The notes under the pieces: generated by a model
What the model saw: the letters and a program-made list of their open reading frames with translations, nothing else
Told to the model about the DNA's origin: nothing
The model's database searches: none
Made by a program: the position numbers and the translations under genes
Source of the DNA: Scolanthus callimorphus
Lineage: Eukaryota; Cnidaria; Anthozoa; Actiniaria; Edwardsiidae
Reading direction: 5' to 3'
Assembly (NCBI GenBank): GCA_033964015.1
Contig: CM066925.1
Location: 8,408,435 to 8,472,434, forward strand
Length of the DNA stretch: 64,000 nt
Part shown: one piece after another, positions 23,374 through 33,414 of the stretch
Layout: every line of letters begins with the position of its first letter
Position numbering within the stretch: the first letter of the stretch is position 1

Positions 23374-25156
23374 GGAAGCCTCGAGAGCGAACAATAAGCT
23401 TTGGAGACTCGTGTTTATCGCTATCAATCTGTCATTCTTTTATATATAGCTCAACAAAACTCGTATAAGTTGTTTTGCTACTGCTGATAATGTTATAATA
23501 TAAGCGATCCGTGGCGATAGGCCCACTTTTCTGCTTCCAAAATATTACACACCACGCGATATGTTGCTGCCGAACATAAAACTTCGAATCTGAGCATGAA
23601 AGAAAACTAAGTTGTATTTTCTCAGTTACGTTTTTGTGCTAATCAAGCAGAGAAAAGCCATAGTATATTTCTAATGCAAAAAATTCCCCATTTTGGAAAA
23701 AAAATCACCCACTCGGACTTTTGACTCGCGCTCGAATTGACTCGGACTCGGATTTGACTCGGGAACCGGCAGACTCGTACCCAGTCGCCATGTTGTTTTC
23801 TTCTAGCGGCGCGCGGTGCATCACGGTCAGGTCGAGGTTTTTTCAAGGTGCGCGGTGCATCACGGTCAGACGAACACCTTCCCATAATCCTTTGCGCGCC
23901 TGTCAAGTAACGCAATATTGGTACAGCCGTAACGCAAAGCGAAAAAATAGAAAAGAAACGCAATAACGACTGGGTACGAGTCTGGGAAACCGTGAACTCA
24001 TTGGTAAACTGGCAGTTCCCACTCTTTATAGCAGACCTTGTATGTACTCCTCCCCTGGCTCGTATTTCGAGCGCGATCCTTCTGAATGGGATTTCAGAGG
24101 GATTGCCTGAGGCTCGTGATGTAATTTTAGAATCTGTGCGCAGCGCTGTGCCAGGGTTTGTATATAGTTCGGTAGCAAGGAAATTTTGACTTCGCAGACA
24201 TCAGCAATTCATTTTCCAGGAACTCTTTGCAATGTAATGTCTTTTGGGGTTTGAAAAATCTCCAAACTTGCTGTGATTATTGTTAGCTACTCGGAGATAA
24301 GTGTGAGGAGTGTCATTTTAAAAGTATAGATTGAACAACCTGTCTCCCGGCTGCCAGTAGAAAACGAAAAAGCAGAGGCGGATCCAGGAATTCAGAAAGC
24401 GGGGCCGATGGTGAATATATTGGACGAGAATTTGCAAATTTCCTCCAGTAGAGTAAATGTATGGTAAAATCTCCCGAAAAAGAACCACCTGCCCCTCTAC
24501 TAAATCCGACCCTCAAGTTAGTTAGTAACTTTATTTATACACTTTAAATTCATCTGACTAAAAATACATAATAATAATAATAACAACAATAACAATAACA
24601 ATAACAATAACAATAACAATAACAATACAATAACATAATAACAATAATGATAATAAGTACAATACTAATAAAAACAATCTAATCTATTCTATTCAAACAT
24701 TACTCTACTATGTATTTGAATAAAAACTCTGCTTTACATTAATGCCGTGCCGTTCTGTAAAAGTCATATAAATGACGTCGGCAACGAATCGAAATCCATT
24801 TGGGGTTTGTGCTTGCTGTAAATCAGTGGTAAGCTGTTCCAAGCACCGCACCTTGGTAACTAAAACTTCAACAGTCTTAGTTAGCCACATCCTTTTTTTC
24901 AATTGGGAGGAGATATATAACCTTCTTTTTAGAGTTAACTATTGATGTCAAGCACAGGGAATTTCAGTGAAACGGCCCATAGAATTTTATACGACAATAA
25001 ATCCCTTTACAAAATGAAAATAGTTGAATCTCCTTTATGCTTCTTTTGCGCTGGTGGTGGAAGAATCCCTCGAGCATCTGTTTTTTCCAGTGTCCATATG
25101 AACAATTCTTTTGGTATGCCCTAGAGCAAATTCTCAATATCCAAGGAAGATATAGA
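23374..25156. other. No gene recognised; microsatellite and repeat pieces
   Basis: Holds the inverted gagtc-rich stretch (about 23709-23775), a ggcggatccagg-type repeat fragment near 24375, and a mixed (AAT)n/(AAC)n microsatellite at about 24568-24640. The microsatellite is preceded by taactttatttatacac, which looks like a LINE 3' end on the minus strand. A frame at 24708-24902 (minus) is not recognised. Confidence 0.45.
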
Positions 25157-25300
25157 GGATATTACACGGTGGCGCGAAGATATGGATTTTATTTTCGAGG
25201 CAAGAACAATATTTTACGAACGAGCGCAGCGAGTGAGTAAAATATTGTTTTTGACACGAGAAAATGAATCCATATCTTCAAGCCACCGTGTAATGTTCTT
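25157..25300. repeat. Foldback element, complete copy
   Basis: Arms of about 65 bp: ttacacggtggcgcgaagat on the left is matched by atcttcaagccaccgtgtaa on the right. The loop is gaacgagcgcagcgagtgag at about 25218-25237. Partial copies of the same family lie at 20590-20667 and 28779-28870. Confidence 0.85.
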
Positions 25301-26249
25301 TTTATTATATGGATTAGAATTAACATAGCGGCAAATATTACAATTTGAACAACTCGCTTGGTAAAGTCGAAAGTATTTATTTGTGAAATGCTCCCTCGAT
25401 CTTTCTGATTCCCAGTGTCGTTAAGAACTAAGTTCCCTTTTTGTGTTGCTGTAGCTTTCTCTGCCATAGTTCAAATAAGGTTTTTCTCTTTAGAACTAGA
25501 ACAAAACTTAGTTTTGTGGCTTAAAACTCGTGTGACCGAGCGAGCGACATTTCACTGCAGACGAAGTCAGGAAAACAACACTGCAAACGTGCACATCCGG
25601 GACATTCGGTACATAACGTTTTCATATTTTCACTAGTGAAGATATGGAAAATACGAGTGTTTTAGTTTCCGGTAAACACTGGCATCCATATAATAAACCG
25701 AAATATGTTTTCAGAACCAGACATTTTACTAGGGATTTTTTGGCGAGGAAGAAAATACTCTAATAATTGCAACAGTCAGTCGAACAAAAATTTCGTTTTC
25801 TTGGGAAAGAGTTGAGTATGTATTATTATTATTGGCTAGTATAACTTTTTCATCTACATTTAATGTAATGTTATGTTTTGTTTAAAATTTATGAAATATT
25901 AAAAAAAACTTTTGTTAATGTTTTCAGTAGATAAGAAAGACGAATTACGTGTTGAAATCTCAAAATCAACATGTTTTATAAATTTGTACTGAATTGCCAA
26001 ATTCACTAAAAGCATACACAGTAAATTCATAAAACAATCAGACGAAAATCAGACGTAAGATGAGGGCGCGTCACCGCCCCTTTTTTATTTAATAGCTTTT
26101 TTTTAATCAATTTTTCATGTATTCTGCTTACATTTGTTACATTACATAGAGATATTACCTATTCTTACAACTGCAGAAATAACAATAGAAAGAAAGAAAA
26201 AAAATATAGAAAACCGTTGAAACTGGGCCATAGAGTGCTTAAAGGCTAT

Positions 26250-26286
<37 letters not shown>

Positions 26287-26540
26287 TCACCGTCCTATTA
26301 CTGACAATACTTGGGTGCGTTTTCATCTGGGGTTGCTTCCGGGTCCTGTCGAAGGTCAGTGTTGGTGAGCTTCAGGTTGAACTCCTTTCCTAAGGTTGTA
26401 GCTTTAATTAACCTTAGAAAAGCGACAATTTACAACATTATATACTGGATTGCTAGGGGCAACTGACTGAATTAATTTTTAAAAGAGATTTCTCTGATCA
26501 GGGCTATTTGAGGTGGATCTATCAATTGTTCAAAAGCAAT
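25301..26540. other. No gene recognised; 34-bp poly-C tract
   Basis: AT-rich sequence with a run of about 34 C at 26252-26285, followed by the 3' flank of CLN3-like copy 1. No exon is supported. Confidence 0.5.
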
Positions 26541-28493
26541 CTAGCATACGGCATGTTTCCAGCCGCCAATCTGTCAATCCTTGTGAAACAGTATTGAGAA
26601 AGGTGTAGCTCGTCTTGGCAATGTCGCCGTAAACCACCTTCCAACGAGAGCCCAAACCCCTGCCAAAAGAATACCTATAGCAGATCACACTGGGTAATGC
26701 TCATTCCTTTTGCTTTATCTGTAGGAAGCTTAAATAGATCAGCGGCATTTAGGTACGCGTTAACCGCCAACTCCCCCCACAGAAATCCTTGAATACAGAT
26801 AAGGTTATAATTACCCAGACAGATGGAACAAAGCGGTACCAAGAAGCCAAAGCAAAGAACATAGCCTGTAGAAAAATTAACAATGCTATGAGCCACACCT
26901 TTTTTATGCGAAATTTTGATAGTAGTGCTGGACAAAGGAGAGATTAGCAGTAGCTCTAACCCTCCAACAGTGCTTCCTATAGCAACGCCTAAGGTATTGT
27001 ATTTGAAGTGGTCTTGAGGCGAGAAAGGGGCATTTGGAAAGGCCAGTGTTTGTGAGAATTGAAAACTGGGATATATAGGTAGCAAAGAAGCAAACGAATA
27101 GGTAAAGTGTTGAAGGGAACACGTGCCAACAGATACTAAGCCTTCCTTTCAAGTACCAGCGCTATCCTTTAATTGGTTTTCTTCTCCAGTGCTGTCAATG
27201 TCTGTGTCTGTGAGTCGTGGTACTGAAACTCGGAACGGTCTTGCTTGGTAGATTTGTCCAGCTCCTCTTTGTCCAATGCCACGAAGGCGAGGATGAACAT
27301 GCCAAGGATAGATAATGTACTTGCGAATGTAACACGGGAGATACGCATGCCAATACTGTCATTCCTAAAGGGGATAACAAACAACTTGTTTCAATTTTTG
27401 CACTGTGTTACATGGCAATGCTAATATTATATATATTTTTCAAGACTAATTTGAGAAATTGGCTATCAATTAAGATCCTGCATGAGTGGTGCACCTTCAG
27501 ACAACTATAAGTGCAAGAACCGCTGCGCCATTGGCTTGCTATACTGGGGAGCTTACCATTGGTCAAGGAAAACCGGTTGGTTTGATCAGCGTCCAATGGT
27601 ACCAACATTGCGGTTGGGATGAAATACCGAGTGGAATGGCGCTTACCATTCGCTTATTCGCATTTCGGTTCGGATCGGCACCTTATTTGGTCATAAAACC
27701 GGTTGGAATGCCCATGGTACGAACCATTCCGATCGGCTCGTTCCAACTGGAATGGCGAGACAACCTCTGAACTTGAACCTCTCGTAACAACTGGAATGAC
27801 CAAACATCGACTTTAAAATTGGAATCCTAACCGAAATTACTGGTTTTTCGTGACCAATGGTATTAAGCACCCCTGAGCTGCGCTTTGTGTTTACTTTTAT
27901 ACCTTATAAAGTGTTAAATATTCTTTACTAGATCGATCCCCCTCCGACAGGAGCAAAAATATCATTTTTTTCCTCTTAAATTCCCTTGCATTTATAATGA
28001 GGGAATTTAGCTAGTAAATGTCCGACGGAGGCAAAGAAACATAGACGATCATGGTATTACCTGTGTAAAACAAACTGCTTAGTAAATCTCCTGCATTGAG
28101 GCCGATTTGAATGGCTGCAGAAGCCTCAGTCGGATGAGATAGCTTTGCTGCCATAACAGCGAATAGGACAACATTCACGAAAGGACTATACCAAGAAGTG
28201 CAGAAGAAAGTAGTTGAAGAGGGATTGACTGCAAGGTCACGATAAAGACAGTGCCTAGAGCCACCAATACCCAGCCAGCCACCATCGATGCTTTATACGG
28301 AAAACGATATATGAGCCACGGCGCAATAAGATACATCGACAGAACGGGGACTTGAAATGAAACGATAATTAATGTTGAAGGATAATCTGTGCCTGCCAAC
28401 AATCTTGAATGGAAAAAAAGAGAACTTTCTGTGGTGCATGGGCACAAAGTCCAAATAGAAAAAACAAATTGCAGTTTTACAGCCTCCTGCCAT
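26541..28493 (-). pseudogene. CLN3: CLN3/battenin-like copy 1 (degenerate)
   Basis: This is the most diverged copy. Exon A (28061-28493) begins MAGGCKTA and keeps AGTDYPSTLIIVSF and ASMVAGWVLVALGTVF, but is frameshifted near the start (28440-28470) and again before LSWN. The donor ACAG/GTAATA is intact. Exon C (26541-27364) starts after a TTTAG acceptor-like site and has frameshifts after the first residues, in the ELDKSTKQ linker, around the FSILT segment and at MSITQCD. The linker differs from all other copies. The intron is about 0.7 kb and holds a local repeat of gg(a/t)atgg(c/t) words. It is unlikely to make protein. Confidence 0.85.
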
Positions 28494-28499
28494 GGCTTC

Positions 28500-29290
28500 A
28501 CTACTGTATATAACGATTGTTAATGATAATCTCCTTAATATTCAAGCTTTTACGCTGTTGTTGTGCAGTTATCCGTGGAAGCTAAAACATAATCAGGAGA
28601 TTTTTGAATAACTTTATTTAGGTATTTCTTTTGAATGGCAACGGAAATAAACTGCGTAGCGCATGCCTTCCGACCATTGTTTTTTAACGCCTTCTGCCAT
28701 GGTTTCACTACTGTATCTGAGGAATGTCGCTGAGATGAATATCTTTATTCCGATTATACACAGTCTAATAGTTAATATATAGAGGATATTACACGGTGGC
28801 TTGAAGATATGAGTTTTATTTTCGAGTGGCAAGAACAATATTTTACGAATGAGCGCAGCGAATACGAGTATGCAACTATTGATAGTCAATATCATTCAAT
28901 CAAAAATGTTTTTCACAAGCAGAAATCGAAAGTATCGTGCGCCGACGACTTCTAGCTTCACTTCGTCACTTAGGAGCGCATTAATATTGCAATCACCGAA
29001 CCATTCAAAGACAAATAATGTATTAGGATGATTTGCATTAAGAAACTCACCCTCAAACTTTAGATGATGTGTTCGGCCAACAGGATCGAACAAAATCAAC
29101 AATGACGGGTGAAGCGACCAAAACTCCTTAACTCTTTTTGGCAAGATGAGAGTGGTCAATATAGGAAGCAGAAGCCATTACAAGATTAAAAGTAGACTTA
29201 CGATCTAGCTGGCTGCGCTCAAAGGAACGTTATATCGCAATTGAAAAGACGTCGACAAACACATTCATTATGAACTATTATTTTAACGAA
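28500..29290. other. Upstream region of CLN3-like copy 1, with half foldback
   Basis: It is homologous to the upstream regions of later copies (gagtatgcaactattga, ttcacaagcagaaatcgaaa, gatgatttgcattaagaaac). A half copy of the foldback family at 25157 lies at about 28779-28870. A minus frame at 28896-29159 (LFDPVGRTHHL, then NTLFVFEWF) is kept in copy 6 but frameshifted in copies 2-5. Confidence 0.6.
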
Positions 29291-29554
29291 TAAATGTTCT
29301 TCAAACCTATCTTATTAGTTTTTTCCAGTCATTTTTCCAAATAGCCAATTCAATTATGTTGACAAAACAACAAGGCAAATTGATGTTCTTTCAACGCTTT
29401 TCTAGTTCATTCATTGAGTACTCTAAAAATTTCGGCGCGCGAGAACTCACGCAATTAATGGAACAATACGATCGCACTCTTTTTGAAGAATGACTACGAA
29501 TGTGCACTACAAGAACGTATATTGGCCAGGAAAAACAAACTCCCCCTCCCCAAA

Positions 29555-29670
29555 ACCCATACTATACACAACAAATGGAATGTTCATCGATCTTTTCTCT
29601 GAGGCTTGATTGAATGGGTTTATCAAAATCAGGGCGCATTTTGCGCGCAACAATAGAGAAATTTCTGTGA
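29555..29670. repeat. Relic of a CLN3-unit intron
   Basis: The stretch with actatacacaa, tttatcaaaatcagg and ttgcgcgcaacaa aligns with the intron text at 35288-35385 of copy 2. No CLN3 exon accompanies it, so it is a remnant of a further tandem unit between copies 1 and 2. Flanking DNA at 29671-30330 shows nothing recognisable. Confidence 0.55.
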
Positions 29671-30336
29671 GAGAACCTGCTCGAAGCTCGAGACTTTCGT
29701 GCAGCGCCGAAGTTAAAAATTGTCGGAATGCGACGGAAGCCAGAAGGCCAGTTGGCTGTTGGAAATCGTACACGCGAGTTCGCAAAATTCTGAAAGTTGC
29801 AGTAATTCCTTGTCCACGAAAAAAATGTCTAGCAAGCCCTTGCGCTGTAAAAAAATTATTAATGCGAAAAAAACTCTCCTAAAATTTTTTTCGAGCAAGT
29901 AAAAAAAGTCCCCCCACCCCTCCCATCACTTTTCTGGTCCGTCCCTTAATTAAACAAAGTTTCTCATTACCTTGCTGCAGATTTCATGTCGGTTTTCCCT
30001 ACAATCAATAGAGGATGACGATCCTCTTATAACAACATAAGATTCAAACTATACAGTCAAGTAGTTACGCAGTTATCCGTTGAACTAAACGTAAAAATCA
30101 AAATATTTTAGTGTATAGATCGTTTTAACGTGACGTCATGCAATTTCTAACTTCGAAACTGTGATCGCTATCCCTTTGTGCTTTTTGTGTCATTTCTATC
30201 TACCTCTAGCGAGTGCCCATGCCAAATTTTATGAACAATGTTCTTTTGCCTTCAGAGCGTACTCATTGCGGCTGCGCGAGTTGTAACGCTTACTAAAAAT
30301 ACTATCACATCACGCCTATTTTAATGCATTACACTG

Positions 30337-30837
30337 TTGCCTGTGCAACAATGCATCATTTTTATGATTTTACTTTTTACATTTAAGGCAATTCATGGTA
30401 TCTCCAACATATACCTTCGTGAGCCCATAAGTCCGTATCAAGCAAGGCGAGCGCTCAGGTCTGCGGACCATCTTTTATTAGTACAGCCGGCACACAAGCT
30501 GAAATCGTACGGCTTGAGGGCTTTCTCGGTGTGCGCGCCTAATCTCTGGAATAAACTACCGCACGAGATTAAGAGCAGTACTTCCGTCCCTGAATTTAAA
30601 CGCCGGCTGAAGACCCACCTTTTTAAATCAGTTTATTTTCATTCATAGTTAGCTTTATAATATATTTTCAATATAAAGATCATATTTTATAGCTTATTTT
30701 TAAATGAATTTAGAAAATAACACCTATGTTGTATTGTGAATGTGCGCATTCTGATTGGTTAAAAAGCGTGTTTGTAAGAGACCTGAGAAACACGATTGTC
30801 ACGCAACGCTGTCGCGCGTGTGTATTTTATTTTCTAA
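30337..30837 (+). mobile_element. LINE fragment, RT C-terminus
   Basis: The frame at 30337-30648 ends a non-LTR reverse transcriptase: FKAIHGISNIYL, ISPYQARRALRSAD, YGLRAFSVCAPNLWNKLPHE and RRLKTHLFKSVYF. This C-terminal block is standard for CR1/L2/Rex-type elements. Everything 5' is missing, so it is 5'-truncated or decayed. The 3' part is split by the foldback at 30838-31027; aaatgcgctatataagtactta after it (about 31052-31078) looks like the element's 3' end. Confidence 0.85.
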
Positions 30838-31027
30838 AAGCAATAAAAATGCTTTCTGCATGCTCTCTGGTTTCTTACAAACACTCGGGGAATGTTGGTC
30901 GAACTGATAAAACTTGAAAGACACTCGCCTTCGGCTCGTGTCTTTCAAGTTTTGATCAGTTCTCCCAACATCCCCCCCCCGTGTTTGTAAGAAAGCAGAG
31001 AGCACGCGGAAAGTACTTTTATTGCTT
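30838..31027. repeat. Foldback element with CTCG loop, inside LINE 3' region
   Basis: Arms of about 85 bp: aagcaataaaaatgctttct on the left returns inverted at agtacttttattgctt on the right, and gacactcgccttcggctcgtgtc is the loop at about 30921-30943. An attctgattggtt motif lies about 80 bp to the left. Confidence 0.85.
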
Positions 31028-31136
31028 AAGTAAGCGCATTTGGACATTAGGAAAATGCGCTATATAAGTACTTATTATTAAGTACTTACAAGAGTGGATT
31101 ACCAAGAGTTTCCATATTTACTATGTACGCCCGAAT

Positions 31137-31404
31137 CACAGTCAGAAAAGTGTCTATTTTAGAACTAGGATTCCCGCGAAAATTCGTCATCCACAGGGCT
31201 CCCACTTTCTCGCCACGCAAACAGTTGTGAGATCCGGCCTAAAGTTAAATCGCAGATATCATTCGAAAAACCTTTAAAGTCGCAAAGATAAGGTAGGATA
31301 TTCTCTATTTGTTGTGTATTGGGTATACGAGCATTCGAACCTGAGCATACGAATACTTTCGCGCGCGAAATTCAAATCTAAAAATAGACACTTTTCTGAC
31401 TGTG
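31137..31404. mobile_element. MITE with 24-bp perfect TIRs
   Basis: CACAGTCAGAAAAGTGTC followed by TATTTT lies at 31137-31160 and exactly inverted at 31381-31404. The interior has no coding content. The flanking dinucleotide AT occurs at both sides and may be the target duplication. Confidence 0.8.
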
Positions 31405-31417
31405 ATGTGGACAAATA

Positions 31418-31461
31418 CTAGAACGAAAGTTCCCCCGCAATCTTGTTTAGCCTGCTTGCAG
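31418..31461. repeat. 44-bp arm of a long-range perfect inverted repeat
   Basis: CTAGAACGAAAGTTCCCC then CGCAATCTTG, TTTAGCCTGCTTGCAG recurs exactly inverted at 32473-32516, where it is the right end of the MITE at 32271-32487 plus 29 bp of its flank. Here the flank and only the first bases of the MITE end are present. Confidence 0.9.
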
Positions 31462-31984
31462 TATAAACTGAGATCATCTGAAGATAAGGATATCTGGTAA
31501 TCCTAAATGCGATCGGAATATTTTGGACTTTTTTAAAGGAAAACCGTTTGTTTGTGGGACATAACAACAGTAACTATGGCTTTGAATGACAGGTCGGACT
31601 ATGAATAAACAGTTTTGTCACGCAATACTTGTCACGGTTCTTGGGAGACCATACTTTTTTCAGATTTATCGGTTTCACAATCTAAACTATTCCAGAGTAT
31701 TAAACAAGTGATGTCTATGTATTACAGTTGAATTTGGATAAATATTTGTAGTTTTTGTACACTTTTGCGATTGTCGATAAGGTCGACCGAGGTACACCAA
31801 GATGGCGGCGCGATACATTTCACTGTAAATAACATTCGGTATTCAAAGCTTATATCTCGGATACCAAATACTCTATGCGGATACAAATTGCAGGATTACA
31901 TAGTTTTTAGTCCTCTTTCAGATAATCTAACCAAATTTGATTTAATCTAGCGAGCGAAAATCTGTTTTTACGCTGAAAACGATC

Positions 31985-32625
31985 TATATAATGAAGGTAT
32001 TTTTCAGGGAGCAGACGAGTATGCAACTATTCATGGTCGCATTTTGCTATTCAATCATGATAACCTTTTTCACACATGGCGTTTTATCGTGAGCGGACTA
32101 CAATCTTTCGATACAATAATAATATTTAATAGTTATCAGAAATGAAATCCAGTTTTCAATTCTACACATCCGTATTTAGTAAATTGAAAAGTTTCAAAAT
32201 AATTACTTGAAAACGGCTGAGATATGAACTTTCAAAACTTTCGTATTGTGGCTTACTTTTTACAAAGAAATTAGCCTGCTTGCAGGCGGTACTGGGTGTT
32301 TTTTATCGCGGAAAACCCCGGAAAACGCGGTCCGTCGATGATCGGGCGCCATCTTGGATTTTTGAGACGCGCGGTCCCGGGGACGAGACAAAACGAGGGA
32401 CAGGGGGAGGGGAAGGGAGATCGAACAGACCGCGTTTTCCGGGGTTTTCAGCTTTAAAAACACCCATACCGCCTGCAAGCAGGCTAAACAAGATTGCGGG
32501 GGAACTTTCGTTCTAGTTTGCTGCGCTCAAATGAACATAAACGGACACGGAATATCGCAATTGAAAATACGACAACAGTTAAAATGGTTGGATATTCATG
32601 CGTCAAGAACCGACCATTTATATGC
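31985..32625. repeat. Relic of CLN3-unit upstream region, split by a MITE
   Basis: 31995-32100 (gagtatgcaactattcatgg, caatcatgataac, ttcaca) and 32520-32625 (gctcaaatgaacataa, atatcgcaattgaaaa, catgcgtcaagaa) align with the upstream region of CLN3 units (for example 37130-37200 and 37485-37550). The middle is interrupted by unrelated sequence including the MITE. Together with 29555-29670 this marks a lost unit. A motif agatggcggcg occurs to the left at about 31800. Confidence 0.6.
32271..32487. mobile_element. MITE, TIR TTAGCCTGCTTGCAGGCGGTA class, TA flanks
   Basis: Left TAGCCTGCTTGCAGGCGGTA and right TACCGCCTGCAAGCAGGCTA are inverted copies; homology continues inward with gggtgtttttnncg and gaaaaccccggaaaacgcgg. 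TA at both outer edges fits a Tc1/mariner-type duplication. GC-rich interior, no transposase. Confidence 0.8.
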
Positions 32626-33414
32626 CTTCGCCCCTCCCCCCCCCCCCCATTGTTGAACGATTGCTGCGGCTAGACTGGGCTCTGTTCGCTGGGAACTAAA
32701 ACACGACGACTTATTTGGGATATGGCTATAGGCAACCTGAGCCTATAGCCCCTTTATTTATTAAGTCGTAAAAATTGATATTACAGTTCTTAATTTACTA
32801 CTTCGTTCTGAGCTCCCAGTGATGGTGAGGGCAACCCAAAACATAATAGCAAAATACAGGGAGGAGTAACGGGATAGTGGCGGGAAAAAAGCTGTTGCGT
32901 AGCGGGTGATTATTCGCCTTTGTCTCACGGCACCCCATGTTGGATTTGTTCTTACAGAAATGACTATTCGTGGGTGAGCTTTTGGCCTCGCTTTCATGCC
33001 AGCTTCGCTGTATTAGAAATTACAAGATGGCTGCTCGCATAATTATCAAACCGCAGGTCGATATAGACAGAGACTTGACGATTCCCTTGATTGTGGGAAC
33101 TGAAGGTGGGGCCTTTGTTCTATCGCACACCTTACACTAGCATCCACAATCATCACTCAGAGGTTTTGCGAAAGCTACCGGGTTGCTTAGATGCTTGATC
33201 AAAGACCGTTTTCAAAACACAACTTAAAAAACAGTCGGCGCGTAGTTCTTAGAATTTTAGAAACCGCAGAATAAAATGCGAACAAGGAGATCAATAACAA
33301 TAGACATTGCAACAATAGATTACATTGTAACGATAGATTACAATGTAACAATAGATAACAATGTAGCAAAAGGTAAGCAACACCTGTGGAACTAACCCTG
33401 TCAAAAAAAAATAT
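32626..33414. other. 3' flank of CLN3-like copy 2
   Basis: From about 33025 the text matches the 3' flanks of later copies (gctgctcgcataattatcaa, gattgtgggaactg, cacaatcatcactcagagg) but without the LINE end found there: gtgggaactg joins directly to aaggtgggg. A cluster of about 20-bp repeats (caatagattacattgtaac) lies at about 33298-33365. Confidence 0.6.

Noticed and set aside
32280..32516. Opposing 60-80 codon frames in the GC-rich block
   Set aside because: Mirror frames produced by the MITE inverted repeats.
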